Source of the DNA: Rikenellaceae bacterium
Lineage (GTDB): Bacteria > Bacteroidota > Bacteroidia > Bacteroidales > Rikenellaceae
Reading direction: 5' to 3'
Length of the DNA: 64,000 nt
Assembly: GCA_015060105.1 (NCBI GenBank)
Contig: SUZD01000002.1
Location: 124,001-188,000, forward strand
The notes below the pieces were generated by a model. The model saw only the letters and a program-made list of their open reading frames with translations. It was not told the DNA's origin and made no database searches. The position numbers and the translations under genes were made by a program. Numbering within the stretch: the first letter of the stretch is position 1; each line of letters starts with the position of its first letter. Positions 36,907 to 44,481 of the stretch are shown here, in pieces.

Positions 36907-37260
36907 ATGAACGAGGACAAATTCCGCAGAGAAGAGACTGACGGTAGCGAGGATGTGTACTCAAAAGTTGTAAGAGCCGGCAAACGTACCTATTTCTTCG
37001 ATGTAAAATCGACCCGAAACGGTGACTTATTTTTGACAATCACCGAATCTCGCAAGCGAATGAACTCCGATGGAACAAGTCGCTTCGAGAAGAATAAGAT
37101 CTATCTTTACAAAGAGGACTTCGATAAATATGCCGACGGATTGAACGAGGTAATGGAGTTCGTCAAAAAGAACAAGCCCGACTACTTCGAACAAAACGAC
37201 AGTTGCGTAACACCTACAGAGGAGAGCTTATCGATTGACGAGGAGTTCGACAGATTGTAG
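36907..37260 (+). CDS. PUR-family DNA/RNA-binding protein (DUF3276)
   Basis: 117 aa, acidic tail. The PUR fold is seen at about 15-95: VYSKVVRAGKRTYFFDVKSTRNGDLFLTITESRK, then KNKIYLYKEDFDKYADGLNEVM. Bacterial homologues bind single-stranded nucleic acid, and members in Borrelia act as transcription regulators and in Bacteroides as RNA-binding proteins that affect gene expression. This gene has its own consensus promoter with an inverted repeat over the -7 box, compatible with (but not proof of) autoregulation. The C-terminal 20 residues are acidic and probably disordered. A terminator follows. Confidence 0.85.
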   Translation: MNEDKFRREETDGSEDVYSKVVRAGKRTYFFDVKSTRNGDLFLTITESRKRMNSDGTSRFEKNKIYLYKEDFDKYADGLNEVMEFVKKNKPDYFEQNDSCVTPTEESLSIDEEFDRL

Positions 37261-37274
37261 AACATCGACTACGA

Positions 37275-37309
37275 CAAAAAACACGACCCAATGGGCCGTG
37301 TTTTTTTTT
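37275..37309. terminator. terminator of the PUR gene
   Basis: ACACGACCC and GGGCCGTGT (one mismatch) with loop AT, A-run before and nine T after. Can work on both strands. Confidence 0.8.
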
Positions 37310-37328
37310 ATTGGCTACAATGTAGAAT

Positions 37329-37442
37329 CAAATAAAACAAGGAAATTTAAGGCAAACGAGAAGTCGGACTCGCAGCGTACTAACGTATGTGAGAATACTA
37401 ATTCAAAGGTGAACGAGAATTTTCCTACAAAAGATATAAAAC
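37329..37442. repeat. palindromic intergenic repeat, unit A (decayed copy)
   Basis: First of two tandem copies with a 114-bp period. The core GGAAATTTAAGGCAAACGA and GAAGTCGGACTCGCAGCGTA matches unit B almost base for base. The 3' half has diverged so the long-range pairing is mostly lost. Confidence 0.75.
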
Positions 37443-37556
37443 CAAATAGAACGAGGAAATTTAAGGCAAACGAAGAAGTCGGACTCGCAGCGTACTAACG
37501 TACGTGAGAATCCGACTTCAAAGTTGAACGTAAAATTTACCGTTCTATTTGGTTTT
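37443..37556. repeat. palindromic intergenic repeat, unit B (intact copy)
   Basis: Folds into one long hairpin: outer arms AAAACCAAATAGAACG (from 37438) and CGTTCTATTTGGTTTT (37541-37556), inner arms GAAGTCGGA (37475-37483) and TCCGACTTC (37511-37519), and a loop-near GTAC/GTAC. It ends 1 bp before the nqrF stop codon, on its 3' side. Confidence 0.8.
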
Positions 37557-37557
37557 A

Positions 37558-38808
37558 TCAACCTCCGAAGTTATCATACATAATGTTCTCGGGCGGAACA
37601 CCAAGACTGTCAAGCATCTTGACAACCGCCGAAATCATCATAGGAGGACCACACAAGTAGTACTCGATATCCTCGGGAGCCTCGTGATTTTTGAGGTAGT
37701 TCTCGAAAATTACATTGTGAATGAAACCTACATACTTGGGATCCCAGTTGTCGGTAGGAGCAGGCTCACTCAAACCAATGTTAAACGAGAAGTTGGGGAA
37801 CTCTTTGGCAATCTCCTCGAATTGATCTTGGTAGAAAATCTCTTGTTTCGAACGAGCACCATACCAGAACGAGACAGGAAGATCGGTCTTCGCTGTTTTG
37901 AACAAGTGGAAGATATGCGAACGCATAGGAGCCATACCTGCACCACCACCGATAAACATCTTCTCGTTGGGAGTAGGTTTGATGAAGAATTCGCCATAAG
38001 GACCCGAGATGGTAATCTTATCGCCGGGCTTACGCGAGAACACGTACGACGAGCAGATACCGGGATTAACTTTCATAAAGCCACCTGTTGCACGATCGAA
38101 CGGAGGAGTAGCGATACGAATGTTCAGCATAATGATATTACCCTCGGCAGGGTGGTTAGCCATCGAATATGCACGGAAAGTATCCTCGGGGTTTTTGGTA
38201 ACCAAATCCCACATTTTGAACTTATCCCACGACGGACGGAAACGCTCGTCGATATCCATATCCGAGAACTTAATCTCATCATACTTGGGCACATCTATTT
38301 GGATATAACCACCACTTTGGAAGTTCAGAGTCTCGCCCTCGGGAAGTTTAACAACAAACTCCTTCATAAAGGTCGAAACGCTACGGTTCGAGATAACCTC
38401 GCACTCCCACTTCTTAACACCCAATACGCTATCGGGTACTTGGATTTTCATATCCTCCTTAACCTTAACTTGGCAACCCAGACGCCAATGCTCTTTCTGT
38501 TGGCGACGAGTGAAGAAGTTAACCTCGGTGGGAAGAATATCGCCACCGCCCTCCATTACTTGGCAACGGCACATTCCGCAAGAACCACCGCCACCACAAG
38601 CCGAAGGAAGGAAAATTTGATTGTTAGCAAGGGTCGAAAGAAGAGTACCACCAGCCTCGGCAGTAATCACCTTCTCGCCACCATTGATGTCAATGGTAAC
38701 ATTACCCGATTTGGTAAGTTTTGCCTTCGCAAAGAGCAAAAGCGCAACCAACAACAGTAGCACTACAAGGAATGCTACAATTGATACTATAATAGTTGTT
38801 GTATCCAT
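37558..38808 (-). CDS. nqrF: Na+-NADH:quinone reductase subunit F
   Basis: 416 aa. One N-terminal membrane helix (about 5-27), a 2Fe-2S ferredoxin domain with cysteines 71, 77, 80 and 112 ([10 protein letters not shown]), and a ferredoxin-reductase domain with FAD motif RAYSMAN and NADH-binding [11 protein letters not shown]. It is the NADH entry point of the sodium pump. Last gene of nqrABCDEF. The usual C-terminal ending YDNFGG is present. Directly followed by a palindromic repeat instead of an ordinary terminator. Confidence 0.97.
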   Translation of the reverse strand: MDTTTIIVSIVAFLVVLLLLVALLLFAKAKLTKSGNVTIDINGGEKVITAEAGGTLLSTLANNQIFLPSACGGGGSCGMCRCQVMEGGGDILPTEVNFFTRRQQKEHWRLGCQVKVKEDMKIQVPDSVLGVKKWECEVISNRSVSTFMKEFVVKLPEGETLNFQSGGYIQIDVPKYDEIKFSDMDIDERFRPSWDKFKMWDLVTKNPEDTFRAYSMANHPAEGNIIMLNIRIATPPFDRATGGFMKVNPGICSSYVFSRKPGDKITISGPYGEFFIKPTPNEKMFIGGGAGMAPMRSHIFHLFKTAKTDLPVSFWYGARSKQEIFYQDQFEEIAKEFPNFSFNIGLSEPAPTDNWDPKYVGFIHNVIFENYLKNHEAPEDIEYYLCGPPMMISAVVKMLDSLGVPPENIMYDNFGG

Positions 38809-38814
38809 AGTTCT

Positions 38815-39549
38815 TTACTCTTTAACGGTTTCGTTCTCTTCAAGTTGTACATCCACGCACTCGGTGGTTTCGGTTTGTGCGGGCGCCTCTTGTACCATCT
38901 CAACTTTGGTCTCCTCTACCTCGGGGGTCTCGATTTCGAGTTTCATACCCGAGAAGATCATAAATGCCAAGCCAAGAAGACCTGTGATAATAAAGGTGAT
39001 ACCGGGACCTCGCAACGCCTTGGGAACATTCGAGTAGGTAAGACGCTCACGGATGGCAGCCATAATAACGATTGCCAACCACCAACCAATACCCGAACCA
39101 AGACCATATACTGTTGCCAAACCTGCATTAGCGAAGCCCTTTTGTTGCATAAACAACGAGCCACCCATAATAGCACAGTTTACGGCAATCAGCGGAAGAA
39201 AGATACCCAATTGATTATAGAGCGAAGGCGAGAATTTCTCAACCACCATCTCAACCAACTGAACAAATGCCGCAATAACGGCAATAAATACAATAAAGGT
39301 CAAGAAACTCAAATCGACAGTCGCAAAACTATCCGAAATCCAAGTCAGCGCACCCTCTTTGAGAACATATTGCTCGATAAGGTAGTTCAAGGGCACGGTT
39401 GCAGTCATCACAAAGGTCACAGCAACACCAAGACCCATTGCTGTTTTAACGCTCTTCGACACGGCAATGTAAGAACACATACCGAAGAAGAAGGCGAACA
39501 CCATATTGTCGATAAAAATCGACTTAATAAATATGTTTAATGCTTCCAT
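38815..39549 (-). CDS. nqrE: Na+-NADH:quinone reductase subunit E, with acidic tail
   Basis: 244 aa. Six membrane segments over residues 1-203, including the conserved [13 protein letters not shown] region whose cysteines hold the intramembrane iron centre shared with NqrD. Family members are usually about 200 aa. This one adds about 40 residues (205-244) very rich in Glu, Thr and Val, hydrophilic and probably disordered, after the last helix. 6 bp upstream of nqrF and 11 bp downstream of nqrD. Confidence 0.95.
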   Translation of the reverse strand: MEALNIFIKSIFIDNMVFAFFFGMCSYIAVSKSVKTAMGLGVAVTFVMTATVPLNYLIEQYVLKEGALTWISDSFATVDLSFLTFIVFIAVIAAFVQLVEMVVEKFSPSLYNQLGIFLPLIAVNCAIMGGSLFMQQKGFANAGLATVYGLGSGIGWWLAIVIMAAIRERLTYSNVPKALRGPGITFIITGLLGLAFMIFSGMKLEIETPEVEETKVEMVQEAPAQTETTECVDVQLEENETVKE

Positions 39550-39560
39550 AATTCACTCTC

Positions 39561-40211
39561 CTATTTCTCTTGTAAATCTTTATTGCGCGAGCGTTGGAAC
39601 CAGATAATGAAACCAACCAAAATAAGGGCCATCGGAGGGAACAGCATCAGACCATTATTTACATAACCGGCCTCGTAGAACGACTCGGGAATAACACGGT
39701 AACCCCACAAGCAGCCCGAACCGAACAACTCACGAACGAAACCGATGATAACCAGAATCATACCATAACCCAAACCGTTACCAATACCATCAAGGAGCGA
39801 CGGCCAAGGTTTATTTGCCAATGCAAACGCCTCTACACGACCCATAATGATACAGTTGGTAATGATAAGACCTACATAAACCGACAATTGAACGCTCACA
39901 TCATAAACGAACGCTTTGAGGAATTGGTCAACCAAGATTACCAAAGTTGCAATTACCACCAATTGAACGATAATACGAATTCGAGAGGGAATACTGTTAC
40001 GCATCAACGACATAACAAGGTTAGAAAACGCGGTTACAACTGTTACCGACAATGCCATAACGACAGCCGGTTTGAGTTGTACCGTTACTGCCAACGCCGA
40101 GCAAATACCCAGAATCTGAACGAGAACAGGGTTGTTCTTATTGAACGGGTTGGTCAGAGAAGCCATATTTTTAGCCGAGAACAACGGCTCTTTCTCATTA
40201 TTCTTGCTCAT
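39561..40211 (-). CDS. nqrD: Na+-NADH:quinone reductase subunit D
   Basis: 216 aa from ATG 40209-40211 (an ATG ten codons further up lies deeper within nqrC). Six membrane helices. NPVLVQILGICSALAVT at the start and GLIITNCIIMGRVEAFALAN in the middle are the NqrD signatures, with the Cys that shares the iron centre with NqrE. It forms part of the sodium path. Its start overlaps the end of nqrC by 14 bp. Confidence 0.95.
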   Translation of the reverse strand: MSKNNEKEPLFSAKNMASLTNPFNKNNPVLVQILGICSALAVTVQLKPAVVMALSVTVVTAFSNLVMSLMRNSIPSRIRIIVQLVVIATLVILVDQFLKAFVYDVSVQLSVYVGLIITNCIIMGRVEAFALANKPWPSLLDGIGNGLGYGMILVIIGFVRELFGSGCLWGYRVIPESFYEAGYVNNGLMLFPPMALILVGFIIWFQRSRNKDLQEK

Positions 40212-40947
40212 TGTTTTCAGTATTTTCTGTGTTAGACTCACCCTCTACAACAGCCTCCTCGCTCGACTCGGCAACAGGCTGAGTCGATTTGAAGTAAGCG
40301 TCATAATAAGACAAGCAGGTTTTCAACATCGTTTGAACACCTTGAACGGTTTTGGTTGCTCCCGAAATGGCATCAACAGCGTGAATATCATCTTTGGGGG
40401 CACCGCCTTTTACGATTGCGATAGACACAAGTTGATCAGCCTCGTAAATGGTTTTGCCGATAAATGTGCGCTCGAATTTGGTTTCCTTAATCTCGGCTCC
40501 AAGACCGGGGGTCTCGCCTGCGTGATCAAGTACTATACCTTGAATAGTGTTTTTATCTTTATCCAATGCGACATAGCCCCAAATGTCGTCCCAAAGGCCC
40601 TTACCGGTCAAAGGCACTACTACATAGCCATTCTCGACATTCTCAAAGACGGGATATGTACCTGCATCGAAAGCACCTTTCAAGCCGAACAACATTTGCA
40701 ATGCATCATCTGCTGTTACACCCTCGATGGTGTTACCCTCGGCATCAACAGCATAGGCTTTAACTACTGATGCATAGTCGGCTTCTTGTGCGCCCATAGC
40801 CTCCAAGATAGCGGTCTTTTTAGCACCAAGTTCGTTCTCCTTTTGGAGAGGTTGCAACGACAGAGCGGTAACCGACAAAAGCACAGCTACCAGAACGACC
40901 ATCACAACCGTATATATAATAATATAGGTATTACTGTTTTTATTCAT
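40198..40947 (-). CDS. nqrC: Na+-NADH:quinone reductase subunit C
   Basis: 249 aa. One N-terminal membrane helix (about 8-32) and a periplasmic FMN domain. The covalent FMN site SGAT is at 195-198 (Thr198), within DAISGATKTVQGV. The C-terminal 25 residues are acidic (EESSEE-type) and probably disordered. It passes electrons from NqrD/E to NqrB. 14 bp downstream of nqrB. Confidence 0.95.
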   Translation of the reverse strand: MNKNSNTYIIIYTVVMVVLVAVLLSVTALSLQPLQKENELGAKKTAILEAMGAQEADYASVVKAYAVDAEGNTIEGVTADDALQMLFGLKGAFDAGTYPVFENVENGYVVVPLTGKGLWDDIWGYVALDKDKNTIQGIVLDHAGETPGLGAEIKETKFERTFIGKTIYEADQLVSIAIVKGGAPKDDIHAVDAISGATKTVQGVQTMLKTCLSYYDAYFKSTQPVAESSEEAVVEGESNTENTENNEQE

Positions 40948-40961
40948 AGTTCGTTCCTCCT

Positions 40962-42092
40962 CTATTTTGCAATTTTAACACGTTTGTTACGACGACGAAT
41001 ATTGGCTGCAACAACATAGTGGTCGATAAGCGGAGCCAATGCGTTCATAAACAGAATGGCCATCATCATTCCCTCGGGATAACCAGGGTTCATTACACGA
41101 ACCAATACTGCCAAAACACCAATCATAAAACCGTAAATCCACTTACCGGTGTTGGTTTGTGCTGCGGTTACAGGGTCGGTTGCCATAAATACTGCGCCGA
41201 ATGCGAAACCACCGTAGATGAGGTGCTCCCAAGCAGGAACCTGCATATAGGCATTTGCACCAACAGCATTGAATACAAGACCCATAGCCAAACCACCTGC
41301 GAATACGCTCAACATAATACGCCAGCTTGCAACGCCTGTGAAGATGAGCAACAATGCGCCCAATGCGATAGCAACGGTCGATGTTTCACCAATACAGCCG
41401 GGGATAGTACCGATAATAGCGTCGCACATAGCAAAACCCGAGTCACCTGTCTCGGCAAGGTTAGCCAGTGCAGTTGCTCCGCTATGGCCATCAGCATTAT
41501 CAGCAAACCATACATTCTCACCCGAAATCGAAGCAGTATAAGAGAAGAAGATGAAGGCACGAGCAACCAATGCGGGGTTGAAGATATTCATACCTGTACC
41601 ACCAAACACCTCTTTACATACAACAACCGAGAATGCTGTTGCCAAAGCAACCATCCACAGAGGGGTACCTACGGGAACAATCATCGGAATCAAAAGACCG
41701 GTAACAAGGAAACCCTCATTAACCTCCTCTTTGCGGATTTGTGCCGAGGTAAACTCGATAGCCAATCCAACAACATACGAAACAATGATGATAGGCAGCA
41801 CTTTGAGGAAACCATACCAGAAGTTTTGCATAATGGTATAGTCGGCGCCACCAACGCGTTGGTAACCTACGTTGAACATTCCGAACAACAAAGCAGGAAG
41901 CAACGCGAGAACCATAATAATCATCACACGTTTGATATCGTTACAGTCGCGCACGTGAGCACCTTTGCTTGTACGAGTATTGGGAACATACAAGAAGGTC
42001 TCGAATGCGTCGAATGTCGAGTGAAGTGCAGCAAATTTACCACCCTCCTCAAACGCCGGTTTAATCTTATCAACTAATTTTCTCAATCCCAT
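40962..42092 (-). CDS. nqrB: Na+-NADH:quinone reductase subunit B
   Basis: 376 aa with about ten membrane helices. Covalent FMN site SGAT at 204-207 (Thr207) in DGHSGATALAN, and a second conserved region MATDPVTAAQTNTGKWIYG. It carries riboflavin and FMN and forms the sodium channel and quinone site. Starts 1 bp after the nqrA stop codon. Confidence 0.96.
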   Translation of the reverse strand: MGLRKLVDKIKPAFEEGGKFAALHSTFDAFETFLYVPNTRTSKGAHVRDCNDIKRVMIIMVLALLPALLFGMFNVGYQRVGGADYTIMQNFWYGFLKVLPIIIVSYVVGLAIEFTSAQIRKEEVNEGFLVTGLLIPMIVPVGTPLWMVALATAFSVVVCKEVFGGTGMNIFNPALVARAFIFFSYTASISGENVWFADNADGHSGATALANLAETGDSGFAMCDAIIGTIPGCIGETSTVAIALGALLLIFTGVASWRIMLSVFAGGLAMGLVFNAVGANAYMQVPAWEHLIYGGFAFGAVFMATDPVTAAQTNTGKWIYGFMIGVLAVLVRVMNPGYPEGMMMAILFMNALAPLIDHYVVAANIRRRNKRVKIAK

Positions 42093-42093
42093 A

Positions 42094-43434
42094 TTAGTTC
42101 TCTTTTATCATAAGGTTAATACCACGACGAACAATCTCTTGCATCTCGCTCTTCGACGGATCGACAAATTCGCACAATGCAAGGTCCTCTTCGACTACTT
42201 CGTAAATACCAAGATTCTCCATCTTGTCGATATCCTCGGCAAGAATAGCTTTGAGAAGGTACAACGGATAGATATCCATAGGGAGGTATTGCTCATAAAG
42301 ACCCGTTACAACAAACGCACGAGGGCCACCGTTCATGTGGGTATCCAAGTTGTAGCGTTTGCGGGGGCAGAGCCACGAGAAATAAGATTTAGCAACCGAG
42401 AAGCGTTTGGGACGGAAAGGTTTAGCCCAACCAAGCATCTCGTAGTCAGCGTTATCCGAGATAACTGTGATTTGGTTGTTATAAATACCGAGATAGCCAT
42501 CGTAAGCGACGGTTTTACCGGTCAAAACATTACCATTGATGATACGCACCTCAGGCTTATTGGCACCAACGATATCGGCAATAGGTGCACCAGCGATTGC
42601 TTGAACATAGCGAGGTTTCTCTACCTCACCACCGGTCAAAGCAACAATCTTGGTCATATCAACCTTGCCTGTATTGAACAGACGGCCGATAATTGCCAAA
42701 TCTTGAATACCTACAGTCCAAACCATCTCGCCTTTTGCGATAGGATCGATGTGGTGGATTTGTACACCCACATTACCTGCGGGGTGCGGGCCTTGGAATT
42801 GGTGTTTCTCCACATTCGAAATTGCGTCCAACACACCCAACGCTTTGGCATTGAGCGACAAGTGAACCTTACCCGAAGTCAGTTTCGACAACACATCGAA
42901 ACCTGTGCGGAGGTTGTCAAGTTGCTCGGTCAAAACAAAGTTCATATCGGGAGCAAGCGGAGCGCTATCAAATCCCGAAACGAAGATTGATTTGGGAGTG
43001 TCCATCGGGTCAGCAATAACACCATAAGGACGTTGAATAATCATAGGCCACAAACCAGAGCTCAAAAGAACCGATTTGATGTCCTCCGACGAGCTTTGTT
43101 CGAGAGGTTTAATCTCGAAGTTCTCGTACTCCTGAACCGCATCAGCCTTAATCACTACGCTGAGAACTTTACGTTTCTCACCGCGATTGATTGCCGACAC
43201 CTCGCCGCTCACGGGCGACGAAAACAGAATCTCCTGCTTGTACTTATTGAAGAACAAGGGAGTTCCGGCTTTGACCTTATCGCCTACTTTGACGAGCAAC
43301 TTAGGAGTTACCCCTTCAAATTCGGTGGGGCAAACCGCATAGCTCTCCGACAAGGGCAACTTGTCAAGAGTTTTCTCGGCTTCTCCAACCAAGCGAAGAT
43401 CCAAACCTTTTTTCAGTTTAATGACTTTCGACAT
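42094..43434 (-). CDS. nqrA: Na+-NADH:quinone reductase subunit A
   Basis: 446 aa soluble, cytoplasmic-side subunit. Opens with VIKLKKGLDLRLVGEAEK and contains the biotinyl-lipoyl-like VKVGDKVKAGTPLFF region (about 51-65) and the Rossmann-like middle domain typical of NqrA, ending with FVDPSKSEMQEIVRRGINLMIKE. It helps bind quinone. First gene of the six-gene nqr operon. Upstream, TAAATTCG at 43500-43507 (minus strand) is a near-consensus -7. Confidence 0.96.
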   Translation of the reverse strand: MSKVIKLKKGLDLRLVGEAEKTLDKLPLSESYAVCPTEFEGVTPKLLVKVGDKVKAGTPLFFNKYKQEILFSSPVSGEVSAINRGEKRKVLSVVIKADAVQEYENFEIKPLEQSSSEDIKSVLLSSGLWPMIIQRPYGVIADPMDTPKSIFVSGFDSAPLAPDMNFVLTEQLDNLRTGFDVLSKLTSGKVHLSLNAKALGVLDAISNVEKHQFQGPHPAGNVGVQIHHIDPIAKGEMVWTVGIQDLAIIGRLFNTGKVDMTKIVALTGGEVEKPRYVQAIAGAPIADIVGANKPEVRIINGNVLTGKTVAYDGYLGIYNNQITVISDNADYEMLGWAKPFRPKRFSVAKSYFSWLCPRKRYNLDTHMNGGPRAFVVTGLYEQYLPMDIYPLYLLKAILAEDIDKMENLGIYEVVEEDLALCEFVDPSKSEMQEIVRRGINLMIKEN

Positions 43435-43614
43435 AATTTAGTTTGATATATGATAATAATGATATACTGCGTTATATATAAACATAGGTATATTCGGTGC
43501 GAATTTACACATTTTTTTCGACAATGCACACTACTGTTAGTCAAAAAACAGCACCAAAATCTCTTTTTTCGCACATTTGCTTCACTTTTCTGCCAAACGA
43601 CCTCACGCACAGGC
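43435..43614. other. AT-rich gap between nqrA and the rplT terminator
   Basis: No gene is visible. It holds a near-consensus minus-strand promoter for nqrA (TGTG 43527-43530, TAAATTCG 43500-43507) and a 65-bp AT-rich leader. Confidence 0.4.
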
Positions 43615-43616
43615 AT

Positions 43617-43650
43617 AAAAAACGAGAGTTCATCTCTCGATGAACTCTCG
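43617..43650 (-). terminator. terminator of rpmI-rplT
   Basis: Perfect 12-bp stem (43623-43634 with 43639-43650), 4-nt loop, six T on the minus strand. Confidence 0.9.
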
Positions 43651-43670
43651 CGCTATTAAGAGTTAAACCC

Positions 43671-44015
43671 TTATTTTACCTTTTTTACAATTGCTTCGAA
43701 TGCCTGAGGGTTGTTCATTGCAAGATCAGCCAAAACCTTACGGTTGAGTTGGATACCACTTGCATTGAGTTTACCCATAAATTCCGAATAGGTCAAACCG
43801 TTGTTGCGGGCTGCAGCGTTGATACGTTGAATCCACAAGCTACGGAATGTTCTCTTTTTGTTTTTGCGGTCACGGTACGCATACTGAAGACCTTTCTCGA
43901 CGGTGTTTTTGGCAACCGTCCATACATTTCCCCTCGAACCAAAGTTACCTTTGGCAAGTTTTAAAACTTTTTTTCTTCGAGCTCTTGATGCTACTGCATT
44001 TACTGAACGTGGCAT
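43671..44015 (-). CDS. rplT: 50S ribosomal protein L20
   Basis: 114 aa, basic, the standard L20 sequence ([23 protein letters not shown] start, [22 protein letters not shown]). It binds 23S rRNA early in 50S assembly and represses its own operon in other bacteria. 100 bp downstream of rpmI on the same strand. The gap contains no gene. Confidence 0.97.
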   Translation of the reverse strand: MPRSVNAVASRARRKKVLKLAKGNFGSRGNVWTVAKNTVEKGLQYAYRDRKNKKRTFRSLWIQRINAAARNNGLTYSEFMGKLNASGIQLNRKVLADLAMNNPQAFEAIVKKVK

Positions 44016-44115
44016 AGTGTAAAAGTTTTACGAGCGGTTAGCGGACTGATTCTCTCAATCTCTTTGGGGCTAATTCACTCTTTGTTAATAAAATAATTTT
44101 ACCTCCAAAGGTTAA

Positions 44116-44310
44116 TTACTTAACCAACAGAAGTTTTACTTTGGCCTCATCGACCGGAGAAACAGTGCTCGAATAAGCAAGATTTCTCTTTTGTTTAATG
44201 GTTTTCTTTGTCAGGATGTGAGAGTGGAACGCGTGTTTGCGTTTGATCTTTCCTGTGCCGGTGAACGAAAAGCGTTTTTTCGCAGCGGCGTTTGTTTTCA
44301 TTTTTGGCAT
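44116..44310 (-). CDS. rpmI: 50S ribosomal protein L35
   Basis: 64 aa, basic. [31 protein letters not shown] identifies L35. First gene of the rpmI-rplT pair. Unlike the common order thrS-infC-rpmI-rplT, there is no infC upstream: the next gene is ppdK behind its own terminator, and a promoter sits 32 bp upstream of this start. Confidence 0.97.
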   Translation of the reverse strand: MPKMKTNAAAKKRFSFTGTGKIKRKHAFHSHILTKKTIKQKRNLAYSSTVSPVDEAKVKLLLVK

Positions 44311-44342
44311 TTTAGTAAATTGTTAAAAGGTTAAACAGCCCA

Positions 44343-44374
44343 CAAAAATAGTCATTTTTTATGAAACGGCTAAA
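44343..44374 (-). promoter_or_regulatory. promoter of rpmI-rplT
   Basis: Minus strand: TTTA (44371-44374), 20 bp, TATTTTTG (44343-44350). Confidence 0.55.
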
Positions 44375-44414
44375 TTTTTCATCAAAAAACGCACCTCGGA
44401 GCCGTAATACGTCT

Positions 44415-44454
44415 AAAAAAGATGGTGTCCGACAATTCGAACACCATCTTTTCT
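44415..44454 (-). terminator. terminator of ppdK
   Basis: AAGATGGTGT and ACACCATCTT form a 10-bp stem around a 12-nt loop, followed by TTTTTT on the minus strand. Confidence 0.85.
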
Positions 44455-44481
44455 TATTGAAATTTGCAGTTTAAGCAACTA

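Noticed and set aside
37235-37498. An 87-codon plus-strand open frame through the palindromic repeats
   Set aside because: It starts inside the PUR gene in another frame, crosses a terminator and consists mainly of repeat DNA.
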